NCBI RefSeq assembly: GCF_001680005.1
Contig: NC_033563.1
Location: forward strand, 1,860,001 to 1,924,000
Direction: 5' to 3'
DNA length: 64,000 nucleotides
From: Plasmodium coatneyi
Lineage: Eukaryota > Apicomplexa > Aconoidasida > Haemosporida > Plasmodiidae
Below, piece by piece: positions 34,112 through 46,228 of the stretch (positions are counted from its first letter, which is position 1; each line of letters starts with the position of its first letter). Both the position numbers and the translations under genes were made by a program. The notes under the pieces were generated by a model. That model was not told the DNA's origin, made no database searches, and saw only the letters and a program-made list of their open reading frames with translations.

Positions 34112-36058
34112 ATGGCAAAAGCAAATAAAAAAAATACAAAGGGAAAAAAAACTGCTCTTAGGCCTATTTTAAAAATATCATTATTTACCTTCTTAGTATG
34201 GATAGGGAAAAGTTCCAACAATGTAAGTTTTTTAGAAGCACCGGAAAACAGCGGCCATACATAAGGGTTACGATGATGCGACACCCCATGTGGCGCATGT
34301 ACATATGCATATTAGATGCGTGAATGGGTAGTAGGTGTGTGTTTTCTTACTCTGTTGAACCCTTTCGCTTCTACTTAGGATGGAAACTACGAGGGCGCAA
34401 ATGGCGCTCAGAACTTGGGAAAATCACAGATCTTAAGAAATGGTAGATTGTTATCAGAGCAACCCAAAATAGAATTCGACGCCGTGTTCAGCACATTCAA
34501 AGATAGTTTTTTAGATAAAATGGGATTAGGAGACCAGGAACAGAACCAAATTAAAGATATGATGCATTCATATTTTAAGAATTTAGATTTGGCTGCCTTA
34601 GAACGACAGGTTCATGAGAATCCAGAAATGTTCCAACAATTTGCACAATTTCCAAATTCACTTAGTGATATCCAAGTACCACCCAATTTGCTTGAACAGT
34701 TCCCACCACCCCCTGGCATGTTGGAACAGTTTAATCTCCCACCAGATGTGCTGGAAAAGTTCCCACCCCCACCCAATATGCTTGAGGAGTTTCAAAAAGA
34801 TCCGAACAACTTTGGTCCATTCGGTCCACTTTCCCCGAGCATGTCCACGCCTCCCCAACCTGGGACAAGTGCCAGCTCAGACGGAGAACCTAAACCAGGA
34901 ACTAGCGCTAGCTTTCATTTAGAACCTAAACCTGGTACAAGTTCGAAGGAAGATGATGGTGAGAAGCCAGGACCAAGCTCAAGTATGCCAGGACCAAGCT
35001 CAAGTATGCCAGGACCAAGCTCAAGTATGCCAGGACCAAGCTCAGGAATGCCAGGACCAAGCTCAGGAATGCCAGGACCAAGCTCAGGAATGCCAGGACC
35101 AAGCTCAGGAATGCCAGGACCAAGCTCAGGAATGCCAGGACCAAGCTCAGGAATGCCAGGACCAAGCTCAGGAATGCCAGGACCATGTTCAGGAATGCCA
35201 GGACCATTGCCTCCATTCCCAGCTTTTACTGATCTTTTCGGACCACCAAAACCAGGTGCATGCGAAAATGGGCAACCGTGTATGCCAAATTTTAACTTCT
35301 TAGAAGAGTTACAGAAAAATGCAAACTCATTTGGAGAACCTCAAAAGGGAGAAAATGGAGTTCCAGGAAATCTTCGTGGAGTTGAGCCAAAGAAGGATAA
35401 CAAGAAACAAGATGGAGAACAAGAGGGTAATAATTTGACTGAGGGAAGCAAAGTCGTGCTTGAGGAAGGAAAGGAAGAAAAGAAGGAAGAAGCTACTGAA
35501 GGAGAGAAGAAAAAGGAAAAGAAAAAACAAGTAGTTGTGGAGGAAGAAGAAAATAGTGAAGAAGATGATGATGAATCCGATGATCAAGATGAAGAATTTG
35601 TAGATGCCATAGAAGAAGGAAATGATGAAGTATTTGAAGATGCAGTGGAAAAATTTGAGGATCTGGAGCAACCACCTACATTACCACAGTTCCCATCGCA
35701 GAAGGCCCAAACGCCTCAACCCCAAACGCCAGAACCCCAAACGCCAGAACCCCAAACACCACAATCCCCAGAACAGACAAATTTTCAACCCTTCGGAAAC
35801 TTTTCCTTTCCAGGTATGCCTAATCTGGATATGTTACTTGGTCAACAATTAGCAAAGAACGAAGAAACGAGCGCACTAACAAGTTTTGTTAATAAATTAA
35901 ATTTGTTTGGTATCGATGCTAAATTATCTGTAAATGCAACTTTCCTAGTTGGGCTTGCTTACTATAATGTAAAATATTTCGTATATATCATGATGTTTAT
36001 TATAGGGCTGAATTTATTTAGGGAATTAGGCGACATCTTTACTAAGTTCCGTAAATAG
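34112..36058 (+). CDS. exported protein family member A, PGPSSGM repeats, 596 aa
   Basis: Two exons, phase 0: 34112-34222 and 34379-36058. Exon 1 (37 aa) has Lys-rich residues then a recessed hydrophobic signal (ILKISLFTFLVWIG). The PEXEL motif RLLSE stands at residue 60, 23 residues into exon 2. It is followed by the module shared with the next two genes (EFDAVFSTFKDSFLDKMG, then MMHSYFKNLDL). After that come LEQFPPPPGM-type units (about 120-160), PGTS units, eleven or so copies of a seven-residue PGPSSGM repeat coded by 21-nt units (34966-35210), a Lys/Glu-rich acidic part and a PQTPE repeat. The C-terminus has two hydrophobic segments (FLVGLAYYNVKYFVYIMMFIIGL). It is probably exported to the infected red cell and held in a membrane there. 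I do not recognise a named family, and the function is unknown. Confidence 0.88.
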
Positions 36059-36192
36059 ACGATGATAATAAATGATGATAATGATAATGAATGATGATAA
36101 TGATAATAATGATGACAATGATGATAATATGATAATAATGATGATAATATGATGATAACGATGATAATATGATGATAACGATGATAATATGA
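36059..36192 (+). repeat. GAT/AAT-rich microsatellite after gene A stop
   Basis: Mixed gatgataat and gataataat units run from just after the stop codon for about 130 nt. This sits in the 3' untranslated region. The minus-strand His/Tyr/Ser-rich open frames over it come from the repeat. Confidence 0.9.
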
Positions 36193-36582
36193 TGTGCGGT
36201 TTTTTGGGGGCACACAGTTTTTTCCTTCTACCGAAGAAGGTAAACGAAGAAGATACATACATTATATATGTATATAAAGTACTTATGTGTACCATGCATA
36301 TATAACCAACCATATCAGTGGAAATGCTGACTGTTAACATGTGGGACAAATCTCTGTATCTTCCTATGAATTAGGAATACGAATATAACTTGATGACTAT
36401 ATTTTCACGTTAAAAGTTGCGAGACGAAGGTTGACTCCGTTCAGATGATTGGTGCTCGGACAAAACTTGTTTGGCGCCACCTGGATGTCACATTCCTTCC
36501 TACATAGAGATAAGCCCAATAATATGGCTGTCGTACATTCTGAAGATTTTTTAAAATATGATGTGTTCCGCCCAAGCGTTGT

Positions 36583-36617
<35 letters not shown>

Positions 36618-39302
36618 TTGTTGCATATGTGTATGATTTTTTTTTTTTTTTTTTTTAATACATATTAATAACTTATAAAGTTGCTAAATGATATAACGCT
36701 TATTTCTTAAGTACTTTCTTTATATATTACTCCTTGATGTAAAAATTATGTAATAATATGTACACATATATTTTTCATAAATAATTGGTTTATTAGCCCT
36801 GTGCAAACGTAGTATTTATATATATATTTACACGTGGAGTAAATATGAAAACGTAAGGTTTTGTCTTTTATATTGGAAGAAAAAATTAATTTTTATTGCA
36901 TATGAGCATGAGCCTGCTTTAATTAACGTTAATATTAAAAACTTTTCACATAAAAGGTTTGTTAAATTTTAACCTGCATTGTTATATGTACAGACATGTA
37001 GGCAAATACATATACGTACGTATACATATGGACTAGTAAGGATGTTAAAATGGCTTAGTACTTGGTGAATGATTTTCTACTTGCCATTTTTATCTGCTTT
37101 TTTATGCTTCCCTGATATGGGACATATAATCAAAATTGCATTCTCGAAAGTAACTCTTCATCGCAATGAGAGGACAATAAGAAACCTCTCTTTTTTTAGT
37201 CATGTATATCATTATACTAGCTTTTATTTTGTGCACAGGAAAAAGTGGTGAACTTGAATTGCAGGGCATTTTCTTCTAAAGATTTTATAAACCCAACGTT
37301 TTTCATGCTTATGTAGAAACAGTGTGGACGAATAGGTCAAAAGAAAAAGAAGAAACAGCTATTTTGCCTATTTGTGTGCCTTAGAACAGGGCCAGATTTG
37401 CAAAGTTAAATTGATTATTGGGATGAATCTCCTTTTGCGCAATTTTAAGGGTAGTTCTACATCAAAAAAATAAATGAACTAACTTTAAATAGTGTCCTGC
37501 TTTTTACATGAAAAAAAAGTGCAGCCAAGCAAAAGAGAAATGTTAAGATATATAATGTAGCAGTATATGTATGATAGCATTTGGAGGAAAAAAACAAATA
37601 TATTTTCTACTTGCGATTGACACATTTATCTGGTATAGGCACCCCACTATATCAGTACTCAGAATGTGACAACACAAATAAAGATGGGAAGAATACCTTA
37701 ATGCCATTATGTACCACCTTTAGCGAGTTTTTAAATTGCAGCTATTTAGATAATAAAAAATGGATCGCCAATTATTACTTGTGGACCGTTTTACAGAATT
37801 ATATACCATTTCGTCCTTTTACTCTTATTATTCTTAATTGAAATTTATAAAAAGTGTTCGAAGGGTGACAGGTTAATTCTTTCGTTCTTTACAGAAGCAT
37901 ATATTATGCCTACGCGTAATTGCTATACGCAAAGACATTAAGGATAATATACCGTGTGACTGGCTCGCCTTAATTTTATAGTAAATATATACCAGAAATA
38001 AGAATATGCGCCAAAATGCACCAGTGCATGCCAGGGCGTAGCATAAGGGAATTGATGTTCTTAGAAAAGAAGTAAATTTATGATATAAAATATGCATGTA
38101 TTGTTTTTTGAAATTCCGTTTGTCGCTTAACGGTGTCGCCTTCACGCTCCCATTGGCAATATAAAAAAAAATGATAACGGTACATTCTTTCCGTACATTT
38201 TTTTTTTTTTTTATTGCTTAATTGGTACGCACTTACAATTTATGTGGGACTAAATAAAATATGTCGTATTCTTTATATTTGATCATTTCGCAATATATAT
38301 ATTATATATATTTCGGTACTCTACGTATATTTAGTATAGCGTTAAAAAAAAAACGACCCCAAAGTTGACTTGGTTTTAGGCCTAAAATAGCTTCTATTAA
38401 AGCATATATTTTTTTTAATATTAAATAAAAATATATGCATGTACAAAAAGGCATATTATAAGAATTATACATGAGGCAAGATGAATTGAGGTCCGTTTTT
38501 CTTTCGTATAATATGATATATGATAGTTTATCTGTTCATCTATATATGTATATATATTAGCACAATAAGGTATGACGACGGACTTTTTCTATAAAGTTTG
38601 AAAATTGTGACAAAATTTTTGCCTCTGTAGTATATTTTTATATTTATTCGAACGCTTTTTCCCATTTTCTCTTTATTATAATAATTTTTATCCGTATCAT
38701 TGTGTTGTCATATGCAATTGCCTACATGTATATGTATTTATAGAATTGCAGAACAAATTACGATTGTATATATTTTTTTCATAGTAACAAGAGAAAATGC
38801 TCTTGCTCTTATAGAATATTTCTGTTAGCAAAGCGTACCGTTCTTTTTTTGATATATTATTTTTTTTTTTTTTTTCCTTTTGTTGTTAATTTTGAATTTT
38901 ATATTACCATTTTGTGTATAAATATTGTTGCTTTGTTTCGAACGTACAACATATGTATGAGAGATGTTTAAAAATATATTACAGAGTAGCAGATTTTTAC
39001 GTTCATTACAACTTTTTTTTTAGAAAGGGGTTTGTATTTGACCATATCTATTCGATCCCCTAATGTAGTAGTGTCTGTGGCATTTGCGCCGTAGCAGCTG
39101 TTTAAGTTTATATGTACATGTCCATACTTAAAACAGGGTGCGAAGTAGTTACCATTCCGCTTTGATAAATCTGTTACATATATATATGTACTTATACGTA
39201 GCTATTCTTCGTTAATGTCGAAGATATTCATTCCCAACTGAAGGCTTCCCTGTGCCTCTTGTTTACGTATTAGCAAAGGTTATATAAAATAAGACGAAGA
39301 AA
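36059..39302. other. 3.2 kb intergenic between exported genes A and B
   Basis: It begins with a GAT/AAT-rich microsatellite (36059-36192). It also has a TA run with an adjacent T run near 36587-36656, and AT-rich DNA. A frame at 37581-37841 reads YSECDNTNKDGKNTLMPLC and then a Trp/Tyr-rich stretch that vaguely recalls pir ectodomains; I could not support it as a gene. Confidence 0.35.
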
Positions 39303-40431
39303 ATGGTTTTTAGTAGATTGGTAGAGGGTGCCACTCCTGGTAAGGAGCCAGGACAATATGCAATGGTCAGCTCAAATAGTGATGGTGGAACCACAGCGAA
39401 GGACCACGGCAGAGGCAAAATAATGGGTGTCTTTTCTGCTTGTAAAGTTGTGACATTTGCTCTCCTTTTTTGGCTAGTACAGTGCTGCAGCATGGTAAGT
39501 TAATCAGTCACACCAATTAGGCATTTCGTACTGCGGCTTAATGGGAGGCCGTACGTACATATATACATAAATACGTGTTAAGTGCGAATGACCACAAGGA
39601 ACGCGTATACGCATAATGGCATTCCCGCTGGCACGAAAGTAAAAAGAAAGAAGAAATGGTTACGTGCTAATATAAACCCCTTTTGAACTTCTTTTCCAAT
39701 TTTTGCAGTACTCCGACGTGTCCATGCAGGATCACTACAACATGGGCAGAACAGCTGCTGTGAGACCCAGTAGATTATTAGGGGAACCAGTAGTCGAATT
39801 CGATGCAGTGTTCGATCTCTATCAGAGAAGCTTTTTAGACAAAATGGGATGCGATAGCAAGCAGAAGGACGAAATTAGAACTATGATGAAATCTTATTTT
39901 GATAAAATAGATTTGGGAGCCTTGGCTCAACAATTTGAAAAAAACCCTTGGAGCATGTTGCAGTGTCCACCAGGAATGCCTGGAATGTTTCTACCGCAAT
40001 CTGGAGCGTGCCCAACTGCATTACCAGGAATGTGCAAACCTTCCAATGATTCCATATTGGGACAATCAAATCCAAATGAGAGTAAAAGTGCAGACCCCAA
40101 GGAAAAAAAGGAAGGTGAGGAGAATACTTCAAATGGTAGTGATGAGCAGGGAACAGAAGGAAAACAAGATGGAAAAATAGAGGATCAGAAAAAAATACAG
40201 ATGATATTCCCAACTGATAATAGTAACCGTAGCCCCGTTTCAAATTATTTGAACTTTTTCAATTACTTGTGGTCACCTTCCTTCATTGTCATGAGCTCAC
40301 TTATGTCAGCATGTTTCGGACAGTATCAACTTATGATGGCTTTATTTTCCATATTATTTTTGAAAGGAGTAAATTTTACCTGGGACCTCAAAATAATGCA
40401 CGATATGCTTTACCCAAAAAAAAAAAAATAA
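39303..40431 (+). CDS. exported protein family member B, 304 aa
   Basis: Two exons, phase 0: 39303-39494 and 39709-40431. Exon 1 (64 aa) is Gly-rich and then has a hydrophobic core (VVTFALLFWLVQCC). The PEXEL motif RLLGE is at residue 86, 22 residues into exon 2. The shared module follows (EFDAVFDLYQRSFLDKMG, MMKSYFDKIDLGAL). Where gene A has long Pro repeats, this gene has only a short Cys/Pro/Met part (PPGMPGMF, TALPGM) and a Lys/Glu-rich stretch. The C-terminus again has hydrophobic segments (PSFIVMSSLMSACFG, MMALFSILFLKGV). Same strand, spacing and exon plan as its neighbours show it arose by tandem duplication. Function unknown; export to the host cell is inferred from the PEXEL. Confidence 0.88.
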
Positions 40432-42718
40432 ATGGTTTAATCGGGCAATTTGGATATTCCTTCTAAGTATTAGCTGTTGAGAGAGAAGGCAAGACCAAAG
40501 AAGCATAGGGCTAGGGTTGCTGAAAGATATGTAACAATTTAACGATGACGCAGCCACCATTGTAATGACGACGTTTATCTTAATAAGGGAAAGGGGAAAA
40601 AGGAGAATATTACAGATCACATAGCATAATTTAATATGGAGTAATTTTTCTTTATATGCAAAAGTTCACCTCCTATTATATTCGGGAGTTAATGGACATA
40701 TTTGATTACCCTTCTTAGGAAGGCCCAATGGTATGTTATATTGCATCATATCAAATCATATCATATATTATTATTTTATTTATTTATTTTTTTTGTGCTA
40801 AACAGTAGTCTGCGTGTATATAATAAGTTAAACAATCATTCTTCAAAGAATGTTTGGTTTTTAATAATTAAATATAATATTTGCAATGCAGTTGTCTTGC
40901 CAATTGATGAATGAAGCAAGTAAAAAACAGACGAAGCTATGCGTCCCTCATTTATATATTATATATTAGGAAATATGTGAGCCTATGTATAGAACATTAA
41001 CATTGCATATGTATTATGTACATACGGACATGTGCATATTTTTCTATTTATAAATAAATTGATTCTTAAAATTTCCCAGTTTTGTACTTATTATAAACTG
41101 AATATTAAAATGAAATCTTTGTTATGACAAAAATATGGATATAATGAATTTTTTTTTTTGCATTTGTGGAGTATGCATACCAACTTGGACGCCAAGAAAA
41201 AATTGCCCATTAAATATCCAAAATTTGTGACAGAAATATTTTTTGTGAAGCGTAAAATATTAAAAGAACTGTTGCATACTGGATTGTACAATGTATGGAT
41301 AAGCGCCCACGTATAAAAAGAACATTCCGTCGTTACGCACATCAGAAGATTTATTTTATATTTCTCATAAATTAGAAGTTTTAATTGTCGTCACGCGGAA
41401 CTCGATTAAGCGTTTTCTTAATTTTTATGAAAAGAACAGGTGCACAAAATTTAAGTGATCCTTTAGGGGTAAAAGGGACTATTTCGTAATGGCTGTCCAC
41501 ATGGATTGTGTAACGATGGCAAAAGGGGAAAAGAATTATATGATAAAACAGAACAGAGCGAGACAGTTTTTACATTCAGGGGGGTTTATCTTTCCATTCT
41601 TCATGTGTTCATAAAAGGTGATGAAACATCGTCAGAGTTAAGGCCGAACCATTAAAGTACAAAACATTTGTTAGTTTAACGTGGTACCCCTCTCTGCGCC
41701 AATGTGTATGCATAGGTATGAACATACTCGTGTATTAATTTGTTCTGATGTAAAGTATATTTCAGCCGTTTGCAATGAAAAAGAAGAAAATAGATGCACA
41801 TTTATGAATATTTGGGATTCAATTTTTTCTCCACTATTTATGGCATTTTGTGCGTCATTTTTAAGAACTGAGTAGGTATACGTGCCTGAGCACTTCCTGC
41901 GCATGATTGCAATGGTCTTGTTTAGAGCAAGCGCAGAAGCGCGCTTCATGCTTTCACATCGCATATAAAATGTAGTTTGCCATATCTTCATAACCTTATC
42001 GATGATTTAAGAATCGTGAAGAGTATGGGAATTCTATTTATACTGACATGGAGAGGAGGATGAGGCACATGCATTGGTACACTGCATTCTGTTCACTAGG
42101 GGAAAAAGAAGGACATTATAATTTGAGGAGAACGGGAACATATATCATCTGCGCGATCGGTACGCTTTTTTTTTTTTTTTTTTTTTTCATTCTATTTACT
42201 ACTATTTAAATTTTAAGGTATTACGAAATTGCAAAAATACAGTTGCAACGATGTCTCTCCTTATGTAATCATACAGAAATCGAAAGGGGAAAGGATATAC
42301 GTAAGTTGCGCAGTGCAGTGCGCTTTTGTTGAAATTATATTTTTTCCTATTTTTTATTTTAAGAATTATATGCTTAATTTTGTGGACGATTCTAATTTTT
42401 TTCTTTTTTCTAAAAAAAAGGAATAATTATAATTTGAAGTTCATAATGCAATTCTGATGAGAAGTTAATATGCTAAAAATACCGTTTTTTTTATATGAAC
42501 ATTTTCATGTTAGGATTTTTCTATTTTTAGCGTGTATTTCCTACCCTGATGGCTTGAATAAATATGCTTGCCATTGTTCTCGTAAATGAACCTAAAATTT
42601 ATTTTGCTATTGTAAAAGTGTCCATAGGATAAGTTGCATTTGTTAACATTTTTTTATCTTTATATTATTTATTGAAAATTTTATTTAATTTTGTGCAACT
42701 ATGAAAAAATAGAGAACA
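40432..42718. other. 2.3 kb intergenic between exported genes B and C
   Basis: AT-rich DNA with a long T run at 42166-42188. The open frames here are short and have no leader, PEXEL or repeat shared with the neighbouring family. I see no gene. Confidence 0.4.
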
Positions 42719-43574
42719 ATGATGATAAGTTACGGTGGGGCAAATGTAATAAGTGCCTGTGGAGGACGGGCACGAAATGTAATGGGCGGTGACGGGTATA
42801 GGAACGTTGAAGGGTTAGCAGGACAATGTCCTCGAAAAGGGGTAAAATATGCTGCTTTTTTAAAGCTTCTCATGTTTGCCCTGTTCATATGGATAGTACA
42901 GGATTCACACAGGGTAAGCCAATAGAAGCACGTTTAGTGCGGTGTGTAGCCATTAGACCCTGAACAAATGTACGGATTATTCACATACGAATGCATCTGT
43001 TCTGTACGCGCGCGAGCCTATAGACGTTTCATATATTTCTTCCACCTCCCATTTGAATATATCCGACAATGTTTAGAGCACAAGGCATGGAATTGCGGAA
43101 GGGATCCCCCAACAAGAACAAGTAGCCGTGCACAAGGGAGCTAGCAGATTATTAGCAGAATCGCAAATGAATTTCGACGAAGTGTATGGAACATTCAAAG
43201 AACACGTTTTGGAAAAATTAGGGTGTGATGAAGAAGAATGCCAAAAGGTAAGGAATTCTGTGAAGTCCTATTTCGATAAGATAAAATGGAATGTGGAAAA
43301 TGAGCAGAGTGCAAAGGAATCTGAGGAAGAAAGTGGGGGATCAGATAACTCTTCGGATAGGAAAAATAAAGGAAAAAGGAATTATAAATGTGCAGGAATT
43401 TTAGGATCACTCATTGATTCAGTTGTAAATTACAAGCTTACATCCCTCACCATTTTTATCCTAGCTCTTGGATACTTTAAGTCTCGATACTTACTCGTAG
43501 TTATGAGCGCAGTTATCCTACTAAATGTATTTTGGGAGCTGGAGAGCTTAAATAAAAAATTGAAAATTCTGTAA
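42719..43574 (+). CDS. exported protein family member C, 230 aa
   Basis: Two exons, phase 0: 42719-42913 and 43077-43574. Exon 1 (65 aa) is Gly-rich like that of gene B, with a hydrophobic core (FLKLLMFALFIWIVQ). The PEXEL RLLAE is at residue 89, 24 residues into exon 2. It is followed by the shared module (NFDEVYGTFKEHVLEKLG, VKSYFDKIKW). This is the shortest member: the linker is a small Glu/Ser/Lys stretch without repeats. The C-terminus has two hydrophobic segments (LTIFILALGYF, YLLVVMSAVILLNVFWEL) that align with those of gene A. Acceptor choice (43076/43077) is fixed by the frame. Export and membrane insertion in the host cell are inferred. Confidence 0.87.
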
Positions 43575-44329
43575 CTCTGTACAATGTTTATTTTTGACGA
43601 AGTTATTCGTTAAACTATGAGGCACATATAAAATGAAGAGCCTGTCGGATTGTAGGTGAGGATAGTATATTGACAAAGGAAGAAGAAGGTATTTATGGAA
43701 TGTTGATTATGTGAAGGGGATGTCTTTGTATATAGTTATGTGGTCTACTGTAAGGCTGTCTACTGGTGCTCAAACGAATAGCCTTTTCAACATTTTCCAA
43801 GAAAAAAGGAAAATAATACTTTCGAGTTGTGTGTGTGCCCATGTAGCAGGAGGGTGTCGAAATGGTGCTGAACGGTGGACATGTGCGCATGTAAAATATA
43901 TATCTACAGCTTATATAAGCTTAACTGATATGACTGAAAGAAGCAATATCATGCACGAATTATCATTTTAACGGATGTGGGTGCATACCGGTAGAAAAAT
44001 TTGAAGCCTCCCATTTCATGCCTCCATACAGTGCTTTATGTTTAAATTTTTAAAATGTGGCTCATTTGTTCCCCATTTGAGGATAGCCCATTTATTTTAA
44101 TCAACATTTTTAATCTGCATACGTATATATGTATATATATGTGTGCTTTTCTTTTTTTTTTCCCTACATATATATGAATAACTGCATTCGGAAAAATACT
44201 CCAAACCGGGCGCGCAAAAAGGAAAAAGCTGCTGACATTTTTGAAAAAATATTATTGTATTTTAAAAAACAAAAAAAAATTTATAAAGTCAAAATTTTTA
44301 TAACAAAATGAATAAGCATTTTTTAATTC
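43575..44329. other. intergenic between exported gene C and SICAvar relic
   Basis: About 0.75 kb, AT-rich and rich in A runs towards the right. The convergent gene ends (gene C plus, SICAvar relic minus) make it 3' flank of both. I see no gene. Confidence 0.4.
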
Positions 44330-44489
44330 TTCAATAAAAAAAAAATTTATACCAAACAAATCAAAATAAAGTGGAGAAGAAAATTTTTTCTTTTTCACAT
44401 CCACTTATATTAATTACACATGAACACGTAATCTATTTAATACAAAAAACGAAAAAAAAAACAAAAAAAAGTGAAAAATATTTACCACA

Positions 44490-45122
44490 CCCTAAAACCA
44501 GGAATCTGAACTTGGAACCTGTTCCTCAGGAAAAAAGTCTTCCTCCCGAAAAACCGGAATCTCAACTTTGAACCTGTTTCTTAGAAACATCAACCACAGA
44601 AACAAAGTCTTCCTCCCTAAACCTGGAATCTAAACATGGAACCTCTTCCTTAGAAACTTCTTCCATAGGAACAAAATGTTATTCCCTAAACCCGGAATCT
44701 GAACCTGGAACCTGTTCCTTAAGAACTCCTTCCATACGAACTTTTCCCTCAGGAACACTTTCCTTAGGAATATTTTCTTGTTTTATAAAATTTCTTCCCA
44801 TAAATTCTTGAACAAGAATGGTAAAATAATTTTCCTTCGTCGAATGTAGGTCCCCTTTATGACATTAGTCTAAGACTTCTAAATGAATATCAATAATTAT
44901 GCGACGTCGTACACCCGCACGGCGACCAGCACGACCAACAGTACGCTTTTTCCTCCTTTTTATAGGCGTAGAACAAGGTCTGCGCTTGTTTACTAAAGTA
45001 TATGCATGTGGACCATCTAGCTGGTCGTCCACGTGGTCAACAATCTGCTGTTGTAAGGAGGGACCACGTATTTTACGAGCTCTTCTGTAACGTTTTCTTG
45101 TCTTATGAAACATTCCAAACTA
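44490..45122 (-). pseudogene. SICAvar 3'-terminal (cytoplasmic) exon, broken
   Basis: Read on the minus strand, a splice acceptor (TTTTGTTCAG) near 45123 opens a frame with the hallmarks of the SICAvar cytoplasmic exon: RKRYRRARKIRGPSLQQQ, DHVDDQLDGPHAYTLV, then an Arg/Lys-rich part, then IIDIHLEVLD. After a stop the same frame goes on with CHKGDLHSTKENYF, LVQEFMGRNF and Val-Pro-Glu/Lys units with SDSGFRE-type repeats, as in intact family members. The first codon after the acceptor is TAG where family members have Tyr, a TAA follows LEVLD, and more stops lie in the repeats. I see no upstream ectodomain exons joined to it. SICAvar proteins are variant antigens on the infected red-cell surface in P. 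knowlesi and P. coatneyi; this copy cannot make one. The family call rests on remembered motifs. Confidence 0.85.
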
Positions 45123-45236
45123 CTGAACAAAACAAAAAAAAAATAAAAAAAGGCAGAAAATATTTATTCAATAGGGATGAAAAATGTTTGTTCACAAGCA
45201 ACAGTAATTACTACAACAAACACAAGTCTGATATAC

Positions 45237-45480
45237 TACACACACACCCTAAAATACGAAATCCTACACATACACCCCTAAAATGAGAACTCCTACACAT
45301 ACACCCATAAATGCGAAATCCTACGCACACACTCCCTAAAATGCGAAATCCTACAAACAGATCCCTAAAAAGCGAAATCCTACACAAATACACCCTAAAT
45401 ACGAAATCCTACACATACACCCCTAAATGCGAAATCCCAAAACCTTAAACTTACACCACTAAGTGAGAAATCCTACACAC
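45237..45480 (+). repeat. 29-nt minisatellite, about 7-8 imperfect copies
   Basis: The unit starts cctaaaatgcgaaatcctac and goes on with an acac-rich tail. Copies differ by a few substitutions and by length near the tail. It lies directly left of the telomere-type array and on the upstream side of the SICAvar exon relic (minus sense), so in an intact gene it would lie in the last intron. Confidence 0.88.
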
Positions 45481-46228
45481 ACCCTAAACCCTGAACCCTA
45501 TACCCTAAACCCTTAGACCTGAAACGCTAAACCCCTAACCCTAAAACCATAAATCCTGAATCCTAAGCCCTGAGCCCTAAACCCTAAAACCTAAAACATA
45601 AAAACTAAAACATAAAACCTAAAACCTAAACCCAAAGCCTAAACCCTGAACTATAAACCCTAAACTCTGAATCCTAAACCTTAAACTCTGAACCCTAAAC
45701 CTTAAACACTGAACCCTAAACCTTAAACTCTGAACCCTAAACCACGAACACTAAACCCTAAACCTAAACTCTGAACTCTAAACTCTAAACTCTGAAAACT
45801 AAACCCTTAATCCTAAACCCTCAATTCTAAAGCCTCAACAATAAACCCGAAATCCTATTCCTATAACCTATATCTTGAACCCTAAAACCCTTAAAACCTA
45901 AACCATAAACACTGAACCCTAAAATTCTTAAACCCTAAACACTAAACACTCAACTCTGAACTGTAAAGCCTAAGCCCTAAATATAATAGATAAAACTATG
46001 AAAATCAGAACACTGAAACATAAACTCCGATCCCTAAAGCCTGAACCCTGAACCATAAACCCTTGAACCCTAAACTCGGAAGCCTGGAACCCGAAAACCC
46101 TGAACCCTAAAATCATGAATCCTAAACCAGTGATCCTTAATACATAGACCTTAAACCCTAAGCCATAAACCCTTAAACTTAAAAACCCTGAACTTTGAAC
46201 GCTGAACCCTAAAGCATGAGCGCTAAAC
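45480..46228 (+). repeat. interstitial degenerate telomere-repeat array (CCCTAAA/CCCTGAA)
   Basis: About 750 nt are made almost wholly of seven-base words of the Plasmodium telomere type (CCCTAAA and CCCTGAA, with many point changes such as cactgaa, ccttaaa). On the plus strand the C-rich form runs left to right, the orientation of a left chromosome end. Yet there are some 45 kb of genes on its left, so it is internal. Degeneracy is spread throughout, so it is old and no longer maintained by telomerase. Confidence 0.93.

Noticed and set aside
34926..35216. Minus-strand open frame of repeated LVLAFLS units
   Set aside because: It is the reverse of the 21-nt PGPSSGM repeat in the plus-strand exported gene.
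36026..36349. Minus-strand His/Tyr/Ser-rich frame
   Set aside because: Produced by the GAT/AAT microsatellite in the 3' region of the upstream gene.
37581..37841. 86-codon frame with Cys/Trp/Tyr, faintly pir-like
   Set aside because: No LPSK start, no Cys pattern in order, no neighbouring exon or transmembrane part; too little to call.
45211..45393. Minus-strand frame CVGFRILG repeats
   Set aside because: Produced by the 29-nt minisatellite; no SICAvar or other motif.
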